Assembly (NCBI GenBank): GCA_016342495.1
Contig: JAEIOG010000034.1
Span: 1 to 46,013, forward strand
DNA: 46,013 nt
From: Phycisphaerae bacterium
GTDB lineage: Bacteria > Planctomycetota > Phycisphaerae > Sedimentisphaerales > SM23-30
Direction: 5' to 3'
Position 1 is the first letter of the stretch. Every line of letters starts with the position of its first letter. The position numbers were made by a program, and so were the translations under genes. Below, piece by piece: positions 1 to 7,192 of the stretch. The notes below the pieces were generated by a model. The model ran no database searches and was not told the origin of the DNA. It worked only from the letters and a program-made list of their open reading frames with translations.

Positions 1-182
1 ATCATAATAAATATATCCTCGCCCTCAAGTCTAATTAATGACAAGGAATTGTCTCACCCATTCTGGCACAGAGGGGAGAGACGCGATGTGCTCACTCCGA
101 TCGTCGAAGCCATATCTGCCTGAGACAGACCATGTACCTGTCGCAAAAACTTAACGAACTGTCCTATTGTCATTGATTCCAT
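1..182 (-). pseudogene. XRE-family HTH regulator, interrupted by in-frame UGA, runs off left edge
   Basis: Reading from ATG 182 (or ATG 173), the frame gives 42 codons that look like the first helices of a Cro/CI-type helix-turn-helix: 'KFLRQVHGLSQADMA' followed by 'TIGVSTSRLS' and 'QNG'. The frame then hits TGA at 54-56. Beyond this stop the same frame continues with 'SLSLIRLE', which matches where XRE domains continue with a Pro-Ser-Leu-x-Leu-Ile-type helix. The stop therefore appears to be a nonsense mutation inside a once longer HTH domain, not a natural end. ATG 173 overlaps the stop of the preceding small ORF as ATGA, suggesting coupled translation. The rest of the gene lies outside the window. 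The family is clear from the motif; its targets are unknown. A sequencing or assembly error at the TGA is the main alternative. Confidence 0.6.
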
Positions 183-268
183 TTTATTGACTTTCCCTGA
201 TATTGATCATTACCAACCAAAGAGCCAAAAATTGCGTCAAGAAATGATTTGGAATGTTCTACAAACAT
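170..268 (-). CDS. 32-codon ORF with very strong Shine-Dalgarno, coupled to the XRE gene
   Basis: ATG at 268 is preceded by GGAGGAGG at near-ideal spacing, the strongest ribosome binding site seen in this part of the window. The ORF encodes 32 residues starting MFVEHSKSFLDAIFGSL and ends with TGA that overlaps the ATG at 173 of the XRE frame as ATGA. A plausible promoter (389-417) and a leader hairpin (318-350) lie upstream, so this can be read as the first cistron of a two-gene unit. I do not recognise the peptide. It has no clear membrane segment or signal peptide. It may be a leader peptide whose main role is to load ribosomes for the regulator, or the remnant of a longer gene. Confidence 0.4.
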   Translation of the reverse strand: MFVEHSKSFLDAIFGSLVGNDQYQGKSIKWNQ

Positions 269-317
269 GAAACCTCCTCCATATTAATAATTTTTTTTAG
301 AATTAACCTCTCAAAAC

Positions 318-350
318 TGGTCGTGGGAATTATTCAGCTACCCACGACCA
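318..350 (-). promoter_or_regulatory. 10-bp perfect stem-loop in leader of small ORF/XRE unit
   Basis: The arms tggtcgtggg (318-327) and cccacgacca (341-350) are exact reverse complements separated by 13 nt. The structure lies between the putative promoter and the start of the 32-codon ORF, so it would be in the 5' leader. No clean T-run follows on either strand, so an operator or a leader structure fits better than a terminator. Confidence 0.45.
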
Positions 351-388
351 ATTTACAAGGAAGAGGTTTGTACGATATCATATTTATA

Positions 389-417
389 ATTATGAAAAAT
401 TAAGCACAACGAATCAA
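389..417 (-). promoter_or_regulatory. Putative sigma70-like promoter for small ORF/XRE unit
   Basis: On the minus strand TTGATT (412-417) is followed after 17 bp by CATAAT (389-394). Both hexamers are near consensus and the spacing is ideal. Transcription would start near 382 and give a leader of about 110 nt that includes the 318-350 hairpin. This is inferred from sequence only. Confidence 0.4.
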
Positions 418-673
418 GTACAAAAATTCATAAAATATATTTTCAAACATAATCATTAATTTTCCCCCTGTAGCTTTGCGCAACATCCTGTAACATTCTG
501 CATCAGTAATTTTTTTTATTTTTTTTGGACCGTAAATAATTTAAATCTGATTTTTATTGATTTCTTTCCTATATGGCCCATCAATACACTACCCTTTTAC
601 AGAAATCATCTTCAAAACTTTTGCCGTAATGAAGAAAAAATTTCATATAATTGAAAGCGACTAAATTTAAAAC

Positions 674-710
674 AAAAAAAAACCGCAAGTTTTTACGCTT
701 GCGGTTTTTA
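674..710 (-). terminator. Rho-independent terminator after the sugar kinase
   Basis: The stem accgcaag (682-689)/cttgcggt (698-705) has an 8-nt loop and is flanked by A-runs on the left and T-runs on the right. On the minus strand it is followed by an uninterrupted T-tract, so it should end transcription from the kinase gene. The T-run on the other side makes it potentially bidirectional. Confidence 0.85.
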
Positions 711-734
711 TCGATATAGTTGTTTTATAATTAG

Positions 735-1853
735 CTATGCTGTCATATTTTTGCGGGCATATTTTATTACTAATTCTTGCATTTTCTTCTCTTGAGCTTC
801 GATTGACTCAACCAGCTTAAACTGGGTTCGACATCGGTCAAGATTGTGTCCTAGGCGATGAACCTTGAAATATTTATCGCCAGTAAGATAATCTGTTAAA
901 AAACGGGTACCTATCATCAAGGTTATCATCTTGCCGCCCAAAACCAGGTTATCAATCTCGGTATCATTAAGAAAGCCACCGGCACCATCGAGAAAACCAC
1001 GTAAAACCGCGTCAAAGCGGTCCATTTCCATATTCACCTTGGATAAATCCTGTTCATCTTCAGCAGCAGAACTGGTAGCAGTGCGGATAATATCGCCAAA
1101 GTCATAAAGACTCAAACCTGGCATGACCGTATCCAGATCAATAGCACACAAGCCCTTGCCTGTATCTGCGTCCAATAGAACATTATTGATTTTAGTATCA
1201 TTATGAGTAATGCGAACTGGTATTTTGCCCTGGGCGACCAGCTTAGGTAAAACATCGAAAATATAAGCATGGCTTTGCAAAAACTCAATTTCTGCTTTGG
1301 CAGAATCTGCCCGGCCTGCAATATCAGCTCGTAATGCTTCCAGAAAAGCCTGGTAGCGTTTGGGGCCATTGTGAAAATCAGGAATGGTATCATGCAAAGG
1401 CCCGCCGGGTAAATCTACCAGCATCGCCTGAAAATTACCAAATTCTTTGGCGGATTCATAGGCCTGATCCAAATTTTCAACCACATCAACGGTTAAAGAA
1501 TGGTCGATGTGCAAAACTAGACGCCAATAATTGCCATCAGTGTCAATGTGCAAGCTCTCCCCTTCATCGCTTTTCAATACAGTCAAAACCTTACGAAAAA
1601 TATCAGTATCGCCTCGGTCTTGAAGTTTTTCGCGAATATGACCGGTAACTCGAATATAATTGACCATTAAAGCCAGCGGATCAGTAAAGACATCATGATT
1701 GATCCGCTGCAGCACATATTTGGTAATCTGGCCATCCAAACCAGCTTTAACCAGAAAAGTATCATTGATATGGCCACTGCCAAAAGGTTTGGCTTGTACC
1801 AGTTGGCCATGCTGACTGAAATGTCTAAAAACTTCTTCTACATACTTATCCAT
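735..1853 (-). CDS. NahK-like sugar 1-kinase (APH-fold phosphotransferase)
   Basis: Cytoplasmic kinase of the aminoglycoside phosphotransferase fold, closest in motif style to N-acetylhexosamine 1-kinase, which phosphorylates GlcNAc or GalNAc at the anomeric position in salvage pathways. The catalytic loop HNDTKINN is at about residues 217-224 and the metal-binding IDLDT at 238-242; a nucleotide-binding segment near 'GSGHINDTF' is at 25-33. Length (372 aa) is close to NahK (about 360). The ATG at 1853 is chosen because GGAGG lies 7-8 nt upstream; a longer frame to 1883 has no such site. It is followed by a strong terminator and has no partner nucleotidyltransferase nearby. It may supply sugar-1-phosphates for the EPS locus or for use of scavenged amino sugars. 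Substrate is inferred; homoserine- or choline-kinase-like activity is less likely given the HNDTK context. Confidence 0.75.
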   Translation of the reverse strand: MDKYVEEVFRHFSQHGQLVQAKPFGSGHINDTFLVKAGLDGQITKYVLQRINHDVFTDPLALMVNYIRVTGHIREKLQDRGDTDIFRKVLTVLKSDEGESLHIDTDGNYWRLVLHIDHSLTVDVVENLDQAYESAKEFGNFQAMLVDLPGGPLHDTIPDFHNGPKRYQAFLEALRADIAGRADSAKAEIEFLQSHAYIFDVLPKLVAQGKIPVRITHNDTKINNVLLDADTGKGLCAIDLDTVMPGLSLYDFGDIIRTATSSAAEDEQDLSKVNMEMDRFDAVLRGFLDGAGGFLNDTEIDNLVLGGKMITLMIGTRFLTDYLTGDKYFKVHRLGHNLDRCRTQFKLVESIEAQEKKMQELVIKYARKNMTA

Positions 1854-1922
1854 AACATTTCCTCCGGTCCCCCTCAGAACCATATTTTAATAAATCAATG
1901 ATGCTATACATATTGTCGCTGA

Positions 1923-2294
1923 TCAATGTTTTTTTCTAATAAAAACTAATACTGATGCTGCTCCGATAAAATCAGCACTCCAGTCGTCTATACCGGGTGA
2001 GCGATTGACAAATTGCTGGGTATATTCATCGATTGCCCCAAAAATTGCAAGAGCAAAAAGAATGCTAATTTTGAGCTTGAACACATCAGTAATCGCAAAG
2101 GAAACGAAAATCAGCCAGGCCAAAATGGCATATGCCCCCATGTGCAATAGCTTATCCCAGGTTATTATCGTCAGCATGCTTTCGGTCATCATCTTTTTGG
2201 GGATATGGGTGGCAATAACAAGGGCTATAGCAAAAGCAATCGTAAGCCAACGAAGGTTTATGGTTATTTTATCTTGCTTTGATTTATCTATCAT
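1923..2294 (-). CDS. VanZ-family small membrane protein
   Basis: A 123-residue protein with four hydrophobic segments: about 15-30, 48-68, 75-90 and 107-120. The 'WDKLLHMGAYAILAWL' motif (about 46-61) and the later 'GAIDEYTQQFVNRSPGIDDWSAD' region (about 86-108; glutamine-rich loop then Gly-Ile-Asp-Asp-Trp) are characteristic of VanZ-like proteins. These are integral membrane proteins of unclear general function; the founding member gives low-level teicoplanin resistance. Genes of this family often lie at the ends of Planctomycetota and Bacteroidota exopolysaccharide loci, which fits here. No regulator or resistance genes surround it, so a resistance role is not supported. Confidence 0.8.
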   Translation of the reverse strand: MIDKSKQDKITINLRWLTIAFAIALVIATHIPKKMMTESMLTIITWDKLLHMGAYAILAWLIFVSFAITDVFKLKISILFALAIFGAIDEYTQQFVNRSPGIDDWSADFIGAASVLVFIRKKH

Positions 2295-2316
2295 AATATT
2301 GCAATACTCTGGTCTG

Positions 2317-2409
2317 CTATTGTATGATTAGCCAGGCATCAATCCCAAAACGATAGTCATTGGCTTAGGCATCTTCAATTTTGCCGGTGAAGAAAACCAT
2401 AATTACTGC
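2317..2409 (-). pseudogene. 3' remnant of a WxcM/RmlC-like sugar cupin gene
   Basis: The minus-strand frame reads MVFFTGKIEDA, then TAA, then ANDYRFGIDAWLI. This aligns almost residue by residue with the C-terminus of the intact cupin gene at 8412-8840 (MVFSTGKIADASNDDYRFAL DTWPI). The nucleotide sequences are also visibly alike. Only about 27 codons survive, an in-frame stop interrupts them, and the 5' side ends at the stop of the LRR gene. It has no start signal. This is a gene relic, showing that a second copy of this sugar-modifying gene existed at the distal end of the locus before a deletion or the insertion of the LRR gene. Confidence 0.75.
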
Positions 2410-3413
2410 CTCAGCCAGAGCCCTGCCAGTATCATCAGGTCTTCCAGGTCAACTTTGCCATCACCGCTCATATCGGCGCCATCGCAAAAGTTATTATCCT
2501 GACTGCAATCATCCCGGGCGAAGTTTGCGCTGACAACTGCAAAGTCAGCCAGATCGCCATAGCAGTCTGCCGTTAAGACATTGGCATTGGCATCATAGCT
2601 AAATACCGTTAAGCCGGGGTTAGCCTCCTGAATCACAGCGATCTGGAAGCAATAAAAAATACTGTTTAACTGATTGCCATTGATATAGAAACTGGTCAAA
2701 GCGTTAAGATTGCCAAATTCCTCCGGCAGTGAGTTTAACTTATTGCCATAGAGGCTCAATTCGGCTAAACTCACCAGATCGCCGAAGGCTTTGGGCAAAG
2801 CGACAAGCTGATTATTGCCAAGATCCAGCCAGTTCAGGTTTACCAGTTGGCCAAAAGCATCCGGGAGAGTCTCCAGTTCGTTATTCAGCAGGTACAGCCC
2901 GGTCAGACTGGTTAGAGCACCTATTTCCTCGGGTAAAGCCGACAGTTCATTGCTCTTAAGTCCCAGCCAGGTAAGATTAGTAAGATTGCCGATTTCCGCC
3001 GGCAGAGTGCTAAGCTGATTATTATCGAGATACAGCCCGGTCAAAGCGGTAAGATTGCCGATTTCCGCCGGGATACTGCTCAAAGCATTGTACATAAGCG
3101 ATAGACGGGTCAAACTGGTAAGGTTACCAAGTTCAGCGGGAACACTGGCTAGCTGATTATACCGGACAGAAAGCTCAGTTAAGTTGCTGGCATAGCCAAT
3201 ACCGGTCAAATCGGATATATTTCGAAAATCAGCATTCAAGCTGGTCAACATACCCATATCATCTTCGGTAGGATCATCGATACCCAGACGAATTTCGATT
3301 ATACTTTTCAAGTTGGCATCGGGGAAATAGACCGGGTCACTGCCAGCAGCGATGCCATCAGCAACTATAAAAAGATAGGAAAATATAAAAAATATATAAA
3401 CTGCCTTTATCAT
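2403..3413 (-). CDS. Secreted leucine-rich-repeat protein with dockerin-like C-terminus
   Basis: A signal peptide (about residues 1-22, MIKAVYIFFIFSYLFIVADG) is followed by a short cap region and eight 23-residue leucine-rich repeats of the type 'LTxLxLxxNQLxxLPAEIGNL' (about 70-255). The C-terminus (about 285-336) has a degenerate first half and a clear second calcium loop 'DMSGDGKVDLEDLMILAG', a dockerin type I-like module. The protein should be exported and may bind proteins or polysaccharide at the surface. Start ATG 3413 is preferred: it is preceded by AGGAA, and the longer frame begins with GTG. The repeats are also similar at DNA level, so repeat number may vary by recombination. It sits beside the truncated cupin relic at its 3' end. 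No cohesin partner is visible in the window. Confidence 0.8.
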   Translation of the reverse strand: MIKAVYIFFIFSYLFIVADGIAAGSDPVYFPDANLKSIIEIRLGIDDPTEDDMGMLTSLNADFRNISDLTGIGYASNLTELSVRYNQLASVPAELGNLTSLTRLSLMYNALSSIPAEIGNLTALTGLYLDNNQLSTLPAEIGNLTNLTWLGLKSNELSALPEEIGALTSLTGLYLLNNELETLPDAFGQLVNLNWLDLGNNQLVALPKAFGDLVSLAELSLYGNKLNSLPEEFGNLNALTSFYINGNQLNSIFYCFQIAVIQEANPGLTVFSYDANANVLTADCYGDLADFAVVSANFARDDCSQDNNFCDGADMSGDGKVDLEDLMILAGLWLRQ

Positions 3414-3434
3414 GGAAGAAATTCCTAGCGTCAC

Positions 3435-3859
3435 TAATAATATCGGGCATTATACCCAAAGGGTATGAATTTATCTGGCAGAGCCAATGCTAAAACTTTA
3501 CAACATATGAACTTATAGGTAAACAAAACGGACAAACTCAATTGTTATGAGTATATATTAATATTTTCCACTTAATACCCAGAAGATATCAATATATCAG
3601 CATATTTTCGGGCTTACCGGGTAAAACACCTTAACTATGCGACTCCAAATTATGGGGAGTATTATAGATTAAGAACTAAAGACTAAATCTTAGACAGGAT
3701 TAACAAGATTGGCAGGATTTTTCTCAATCATAAAAAAAACTATTAAATCCGTCGCTGGCAAGCGACTCTTATCTGTGGCCACGAGGTGGCTTTTAGAATC
3801 GGCAATGCCGGTCTTTGGATGATAATATTTGCGATGCTTACGACTTTAGCGTTAAATTA
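3435..3859. other. Intergenic region at distal end of the EPS cluster
   Basis: AT-rich spacer between WecB and the LRR gene. It carries a 'ttaagaactaaagactaaa' type tract (about 3668-3690), related in style to tracts near 18.95 and 21.13 kb, followed by 'caggattaacaagattggca', and the hairpins listed as a terminator candidate. No gene is supported. Confidence 0.5.
3731..3782 (-). terminator. Possible terminator of the EPS operon
   Basis: Two hairpins, gccac-gag-gtggc (about 3778-3790) and gtcgct-ggca-agcgac (3751-3766), are followed on the minus strand, after about 11 nt, by a run of eight T. They lie 70-130 nt after the WecB stop. The gap between stem and T-run is longer than usual, so confidence is limited. 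Confidence 0.35.
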
Positions 3860-4978
3860 TTATGCCCGCTCTCCGATTTGCTCAGCCATAATCTCGACTA
3901 TCCGCTCGGCGGCATTGCCATCCCACAATGGCGGAATCTGCGACTGGCGGAAGGTGCCATCTTTTAAGCGGCTGTAAGCATCGAGAATATCTTGGGTTTC
4001 GGTGCCGACGATCTGATTGGAACCGATATCTGAAGTGATGGGTCTTTCGGTATTTTCCCGCAAGGTCAGGCAAGGAATCTTCAAGACGGTGGTTTCTTCC
4101 TGAATGCCGCCGGAATCGGTCAACACTAGCTTGGCATTACTGGTGAGCTTGAGAAAATCAAAATATCCCACCGGCTCCAGCAGATGCAGATTGGCCATAG
4201 CTTCTACTTTATCGCCCAAGGCTGTCCCGGCGATATTCTTACGCGTACGCGGATGCACGGGGAAGATAATTGGCATATCATTTTGTATCACTTCCAGTGC
4301 ATCGAGAATGCGGCCAAAGACCACCGGATCATCGACATTACTGGGCCGATGCATAGTCAGCACCGCATAGCCCGCCCCACAATCAATGCCAAAGGCCTTA
4401 TTAAGCTGCTGATGAATATCGGATTCTTTAGCCTTTTGAAGATTCTTCAGTAGCGTATCAATCATCACATGGCCGACCATAAATATCTTATCATCACTTA
4501 CCCCTTCGGCCCGCAGATTATCCACCCCGCTGGCCTCGGTGCAGAACAGCATATCAGCAATCGAATCGGTCAGCAGCCGATTAATTTCTTCGGGCATCGC
4601 CCGATCGCCGCTACGGAGCCCAGCTTCTACATGGATCAGCTTAATACCGAGCTTGACCGCCACCAGCCCACAGGCGATGGTACTATTGACATCGCCCACC
4701 ACCAGCACCGCATCGGGCTTATGGGCCAGACAAACCGGCTCAAAAGCCTTCATTATCTCGGCGGTCTGCACGGCATGGCTAGCTGAGCCGATCTCCAGAT
4801 TGATATCCGGGGCGGGGATCCCCAGCTGCCGAAAGAACAGATCGCTCATTTTTTCATCATAATGCTGGCCGGTATGCACCAGCAAAGCTTCGATATTATC
4901 ATATTTTTCATAAGCGGCCATCAGCGGCGCTATTTTCATAAAATTCGGGCGAGCCCCGACAATATTAATGATCTTCAA
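3860..4978 (-). CDS. wecB: UDP-N-acetylglucosamine 2-epimerase (non-hydrolysing)
   Basis: Converts UDP-GlcNAc to UDP-ManNAc in the cytoplasm, providing a donor for surface polysaccharide. Length (372 aa) and motifs match the family: N-terminal 'VGARPNFMK' (about 7-15), 'VHTGQHYDEKMSDLFF' (34-49), 'GDVNST' (94-99), the catalytic-site stretch 'HVEAGLRSGDRAMPEEINR' (about 116-134), 'MHRPSNVDDP' (about 209-218) and 'TDSGGIQEE' (about 287-295) near the C-terminus. Its start overlaps the end of the deacetylase gene by 14 nt, which suggests translational coupling. It is the last gene of the EPS block. A second, diverged family member at 8858-9976 belongs to the FucNAc set, so this one is the likely general ManNAc epimerase. 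No ManNAc dehydrogenase (WecC) is adjacent, though the Ugd-type enzyme upstream is a related family. Confidence 0.92.
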   Translation of the reverse strand: MKIINIVGARPNFMKIAPLMAAYEKYDNIEALLVHTGQHYDEKMSDLFFRQLGIPAPDINLEIGSASHAVQTAEIMKAFEPVCLAHKPDAVLVVGDVNSTIACGLVAVKLGIKLIHVEAGLRSGDRAMPEEINRLLTDSIADMLFCTEASGVDNLRAEGVSDDKIFMVGHVMIDTLLKNLQKAKESDIHQQLNKAFGIDCGAGYAVLTMHRPSNVDDPVVFGRILDALEVIQNDMPIIFPVHPRTRKNIAGTALGDKVEAMANLHLLEPVGYFDFLKLTSNAKLVLTDSGGIQEETTVLKIPCLTLRENTERPITSDIGSNQIVGTETQDILDAYSRLKDGTFRQSQIPPLWDGNAAERIVEIMAEQIGERA

Positions 4979-5969
4979 GTTTCACTTCCTTTTTAACTTT
5001 CTTGTCAGGATTATATTCGATGATTTCGGGGCGCAACGGTTTTGGCATAGCCACTTTTTTGTTTGCGGCTTTGCCAGTGGTCATATCGACTACGGGTATA
5101 TTATTGACCGTTTCGCTATAGAACGCACGGACAAAATCTTCGATCAGCTCATGCATGGTACAGAATGAATAATTCTTGCATAGCCATTGCAGCTTGGGCA
5201 TAGTCGATTTAAGATTAATATAAGATTTGAATCTTCGCGCTAAACTCAGCGGTAAACGAGGGTGCTGCGGGTCCACCTCACGCGGATGGACATAGACAAT
5301 CAGCGGCTCATTACGGCGATGTAATTGCCTTATCCCCCAGCGGATCAATCGCTGCGGTGCCAGCCGCAGATAGCCGCCGCCAAACAGGCTTAACCGCCGT
5401 CCCATAATATCTACCATCGACATCGGCACTTCCGGCAGCATACCGCTATCGGTCTTAATATAATAAGAACCCAGCGGGGAATCGGCAATACCACCATGGC
5501 CACGGGACGAGGGAAATACACTGGAATCATATTCATAGCCCGCACTTTTTATCACATCAAAGGCCCAGGCCGCCTTATCGGTAATGCCAAAGCCCGGCGC
5601 CCGAAAGCCGCGGATAGCCTGGCCGGTTATATCTTCCAGTATCGCCTTGGCCCGGCGAATATCTTCCGCAAAGGCCCTATGCCCGGCCTGATATGCCAGA
5701 ATATGACCATAACCATGACTAGCTATTTCATGGCCTTGTTCTTGACAACGCTTTACCAGCTGCGGCATCCGCTCGGCCTGCCAGCCCAGCCAGAAAAAAG
5801 TGGCCTTGGTTCCACTTTCAGCCAGCATCGTCAAAATCTTGTCCATACTCGCTTCAGCTCGCAGCGGCAAATCACCCCAGGTGTCAATCTTGGGTACCGC
5901 TGGCGAATCGAGGATATGAAACCAGTCTTCGACATCGATAGAGAGTATGTTGTTGATATTATTTTGCAT
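4965..5969 (-). CDS. Polysaccharide deacetylase, XrtA/PEP-CTERM-associated type
   Basis: NodB-type metal-dependent deacetylase, expected to remove N-acetyl groups from a surface polysaccharide. The N-terminal 'NILSIDVEDWFHI' supplies the catalytic and metal aspartates, 'HEIASHGYGH' the metal histidines, and 'RAPGFG' motif 3; later 'GGGYLRLAP' and 'VYVHPREVDPQHPR' are typical of the subgroup often found in exosortase-linked EPS loci. A basic C-terminal tail (about 295-334) extends beyond the domain. ATG 5969 is chosen because TTGGA precedes it and the catalytic domain begins at once; the longer frame to 6047 lies within the preceding gene. It has no signal peptide, so it may act on cytoplasmic or lipid-linked intermediates. 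It overlaps the upstream ATP-grasp gene by 11 nt and wecB by 14 nt. No exosortase is present in this window. Confidence 0.88.
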   Translation of the reverse strand: MQNNINNILSIDVEDWFHILDSPAVPKIDTWGDLPLRAEASMDKILTMLAESGTKATFFWLGWQAERMPQLVKRCQEQGHEIASHGYGHILAYQAGHRAFAEDIRRAKAILEDITGQAIRGFRAPGFGITDKAAWAFDVIKSAGYEYDSSVFPSSRGHGGIADSPLGSYYIKTDSGMLPEVPMSMVDIMGRRLSLFGGGYLRLAPQRLIRWGIRQLHRRNEPLIVYVHPREVDPQHPRLPLSLARRFKSYINLKSTMPKLQWLCKNYSFCTMHELIEDFVRAFYSETVNNIPVVDMTTGKAANKKVAMPKPLRPEIIEYNPDKKVKKEVKLEDH

Positions 5970-7149
5970 TTTTTCCAAATCTACAATAGTGCTTAAAACC
6001 TTTAACAAACATTTCGCCAAAATAAGCAAAAAAAGGTTTAATATCATCCTTAGCCCAGATACACCAGGTTTTAGGGCCGGAATAGCTCCTGATAGCTGAA
6101 AATAATGACCATTGTTTACTTTGTAATATAGCGGGAAAATCCCTGCTTGTCAGAGCCCAAGTTACTTCTTTTGTTTCTTTTTCGACTTGCGGAATAGGCT
6201 GGTTACTAAGATCAAGAAAGCTATAATATATCGTATCATGGCCAGCAGCCTCGACAATACCATACCAGCGACCAAGACGAGGATTTATTTCTATAATTTT
6301 AAATTTATTATCTCTATGATCCAGCTTATATTCAATATCACAAAGCCCTTGGTATCCTATTTTCTGCATAAACTGATTAGACAAAGCCACCAATTCAGGT
6401 TTATTGGCAGTTCTCATCATAGTAGTTGTGCCAAAGCCAACCGGATATTGGCGAATTTTATTGCCAACAAATATACCATATGGCACACTATTTCTATCAT
6501 AATATGCCGCCACAACGAAAATATCCGTTTCAGGACCATCCAGAATTTCCTGTATGATAAATTGATTAAGCCCCTCACAATAATCATCACCTACTGCCAG
6601 CAATTCCGCCGATGTTCTACAAACAATGCCTTTAACCAGACCATGTTTCATTGCCCATTTATGATAATATTTAGGTTTAACGATACATGGATATTTAATA
6701 CTACTGGCAATATAATTCAGTTCTTCCACCGATTTAGGTAAAAATGCAATCGGGGCCGGTAATTCATATTTTATGCAGGCATTATAAAATTTTCCTTTGT
6801 CCAGAAATAATTCTGCAATTTGCTGATTAAGCTTACTGAAGCTAAAATATTGCGAGAGAAGTTCATAATTATCACCAATAAAAGCCACACATTCATCACC
6901 AGTTGGATATAATATCAACTTATTATCATTATGATTGTCGCGGCCAAACTCGACAAGCAAATCCAGCATTTTTTCAGGCTCGCATCTGGGATCTGCTATA
7001 CCAATAGCCTTACAATATCTTGACGACAAAGCCAATTCACATTTAGCAAGACCAATCCCATAAACAGGAATACCCTTCCTGCCAAGTGCACGCACCAAAG
7101 CCAGAGAAGTTGGTCCCATACCTAAAACTATTGCAGAATATTTATTCAT
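5959..7149 (-). CDS. ATP-grasp carboxylate-amine ligase-like protein
   Basis: The N-terminus 'AIVLGMGPTSLALVRALGRK' is the Rossmann-like start seen in ATP-grasp proteins of polysaccharide loci. The central part contains the ATP-binding 'YPCIVKPKYYHKW' and 'FIIQEILDGPETD', and the late 'GLCDIEYKLD' and 'KIIEINPRLGRWYG' provide the metal-binding acidic and Asn residues expected of the fold. Such enzymes form amide or peptide bonds through acyl-phosphates. The substrate here is unknown. Position between a GT4 and a deacetylase suggests acylation or aminoacylation of a sugar or a peptide-like decoration; this is inference. ATG 7149 is preferred because the longer frame starts with TTG inside the preceding gene. 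Length with this start is 396 aa, normal for the group. Confidence 0.75.
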   Translation of the reverse strand: MNKYSAIVLGMGPTSLALVRALGRKGIPVYGIGLAKCELALSSRYCKAIGIADPRCEPEKMLDLLVEFGRDNHNDNKLILYPTGDECVAFIGDNYELLSQYFSFSKLNQQIAELFLDKGKFYNACIKYELPAPIAFLPKSVEELNYIASSIKYPCIVKPKYYHKWAMKHGLVKGIVCRTSAELLAVGDDYCEGLNQFIIQEILDGPETDIFVVAAYYDRNSVPYGIFVGNKIRQYPVGFGTTTMMRTANKPELVALSNQFMQKIGYQGLCDIEYKLDHRDNKFKIIEINPRLGRWYGIVEAAGHDTIYYSFLDLSNQPIPQVEKETKEVTWALTSRDFPAILQSKQWSLFSAIRSYSGPKTWCIWAKDDIKPFFAYFGEMFVKGFKHYCRFGKNAK

Positions 7150-7192
7150 AATATCAAAATCTAAACACTTTCCATTCAGCGATAAATTCTCA

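Larger units (their letters stand above)
269..734. other. Intergenic region with promoter, leader hairpin and terminator
   Basis: AT-rich stretch between the small ORF/XRE pair and the sugar kinase. It contains the hairpin, the promoter candidate and the terminator listed separately. Between about 420 and 670 I see only AT-rich sequence with two T-runs and no supportable gene. Confidence 0.6.

Noticed and set aside
1-160. Plus-strand reading frames at the left edge
   Set aside because: The minus strand gives a much better match, an XRE helix-turn-helix with start codon and coupling to an upstream ORF.
2729-3018. Plus-strand ORFs in the LRR gene
   Set aside because: They are shadows produced by the regular repeat codons of the LRR gene.
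4965-5969. A full XrtA/exosortase PEP-CTERM system
   Set aside because: The deacetylase is of the associated type, but no exosortase or PEP-CTERM protein is visible in the window.
6187-6741. 184-codon plus-strand ORF
   Set aside because: It is wholly antisense to the ATP-grasp gene, which has clear family motifs and fits the operon.
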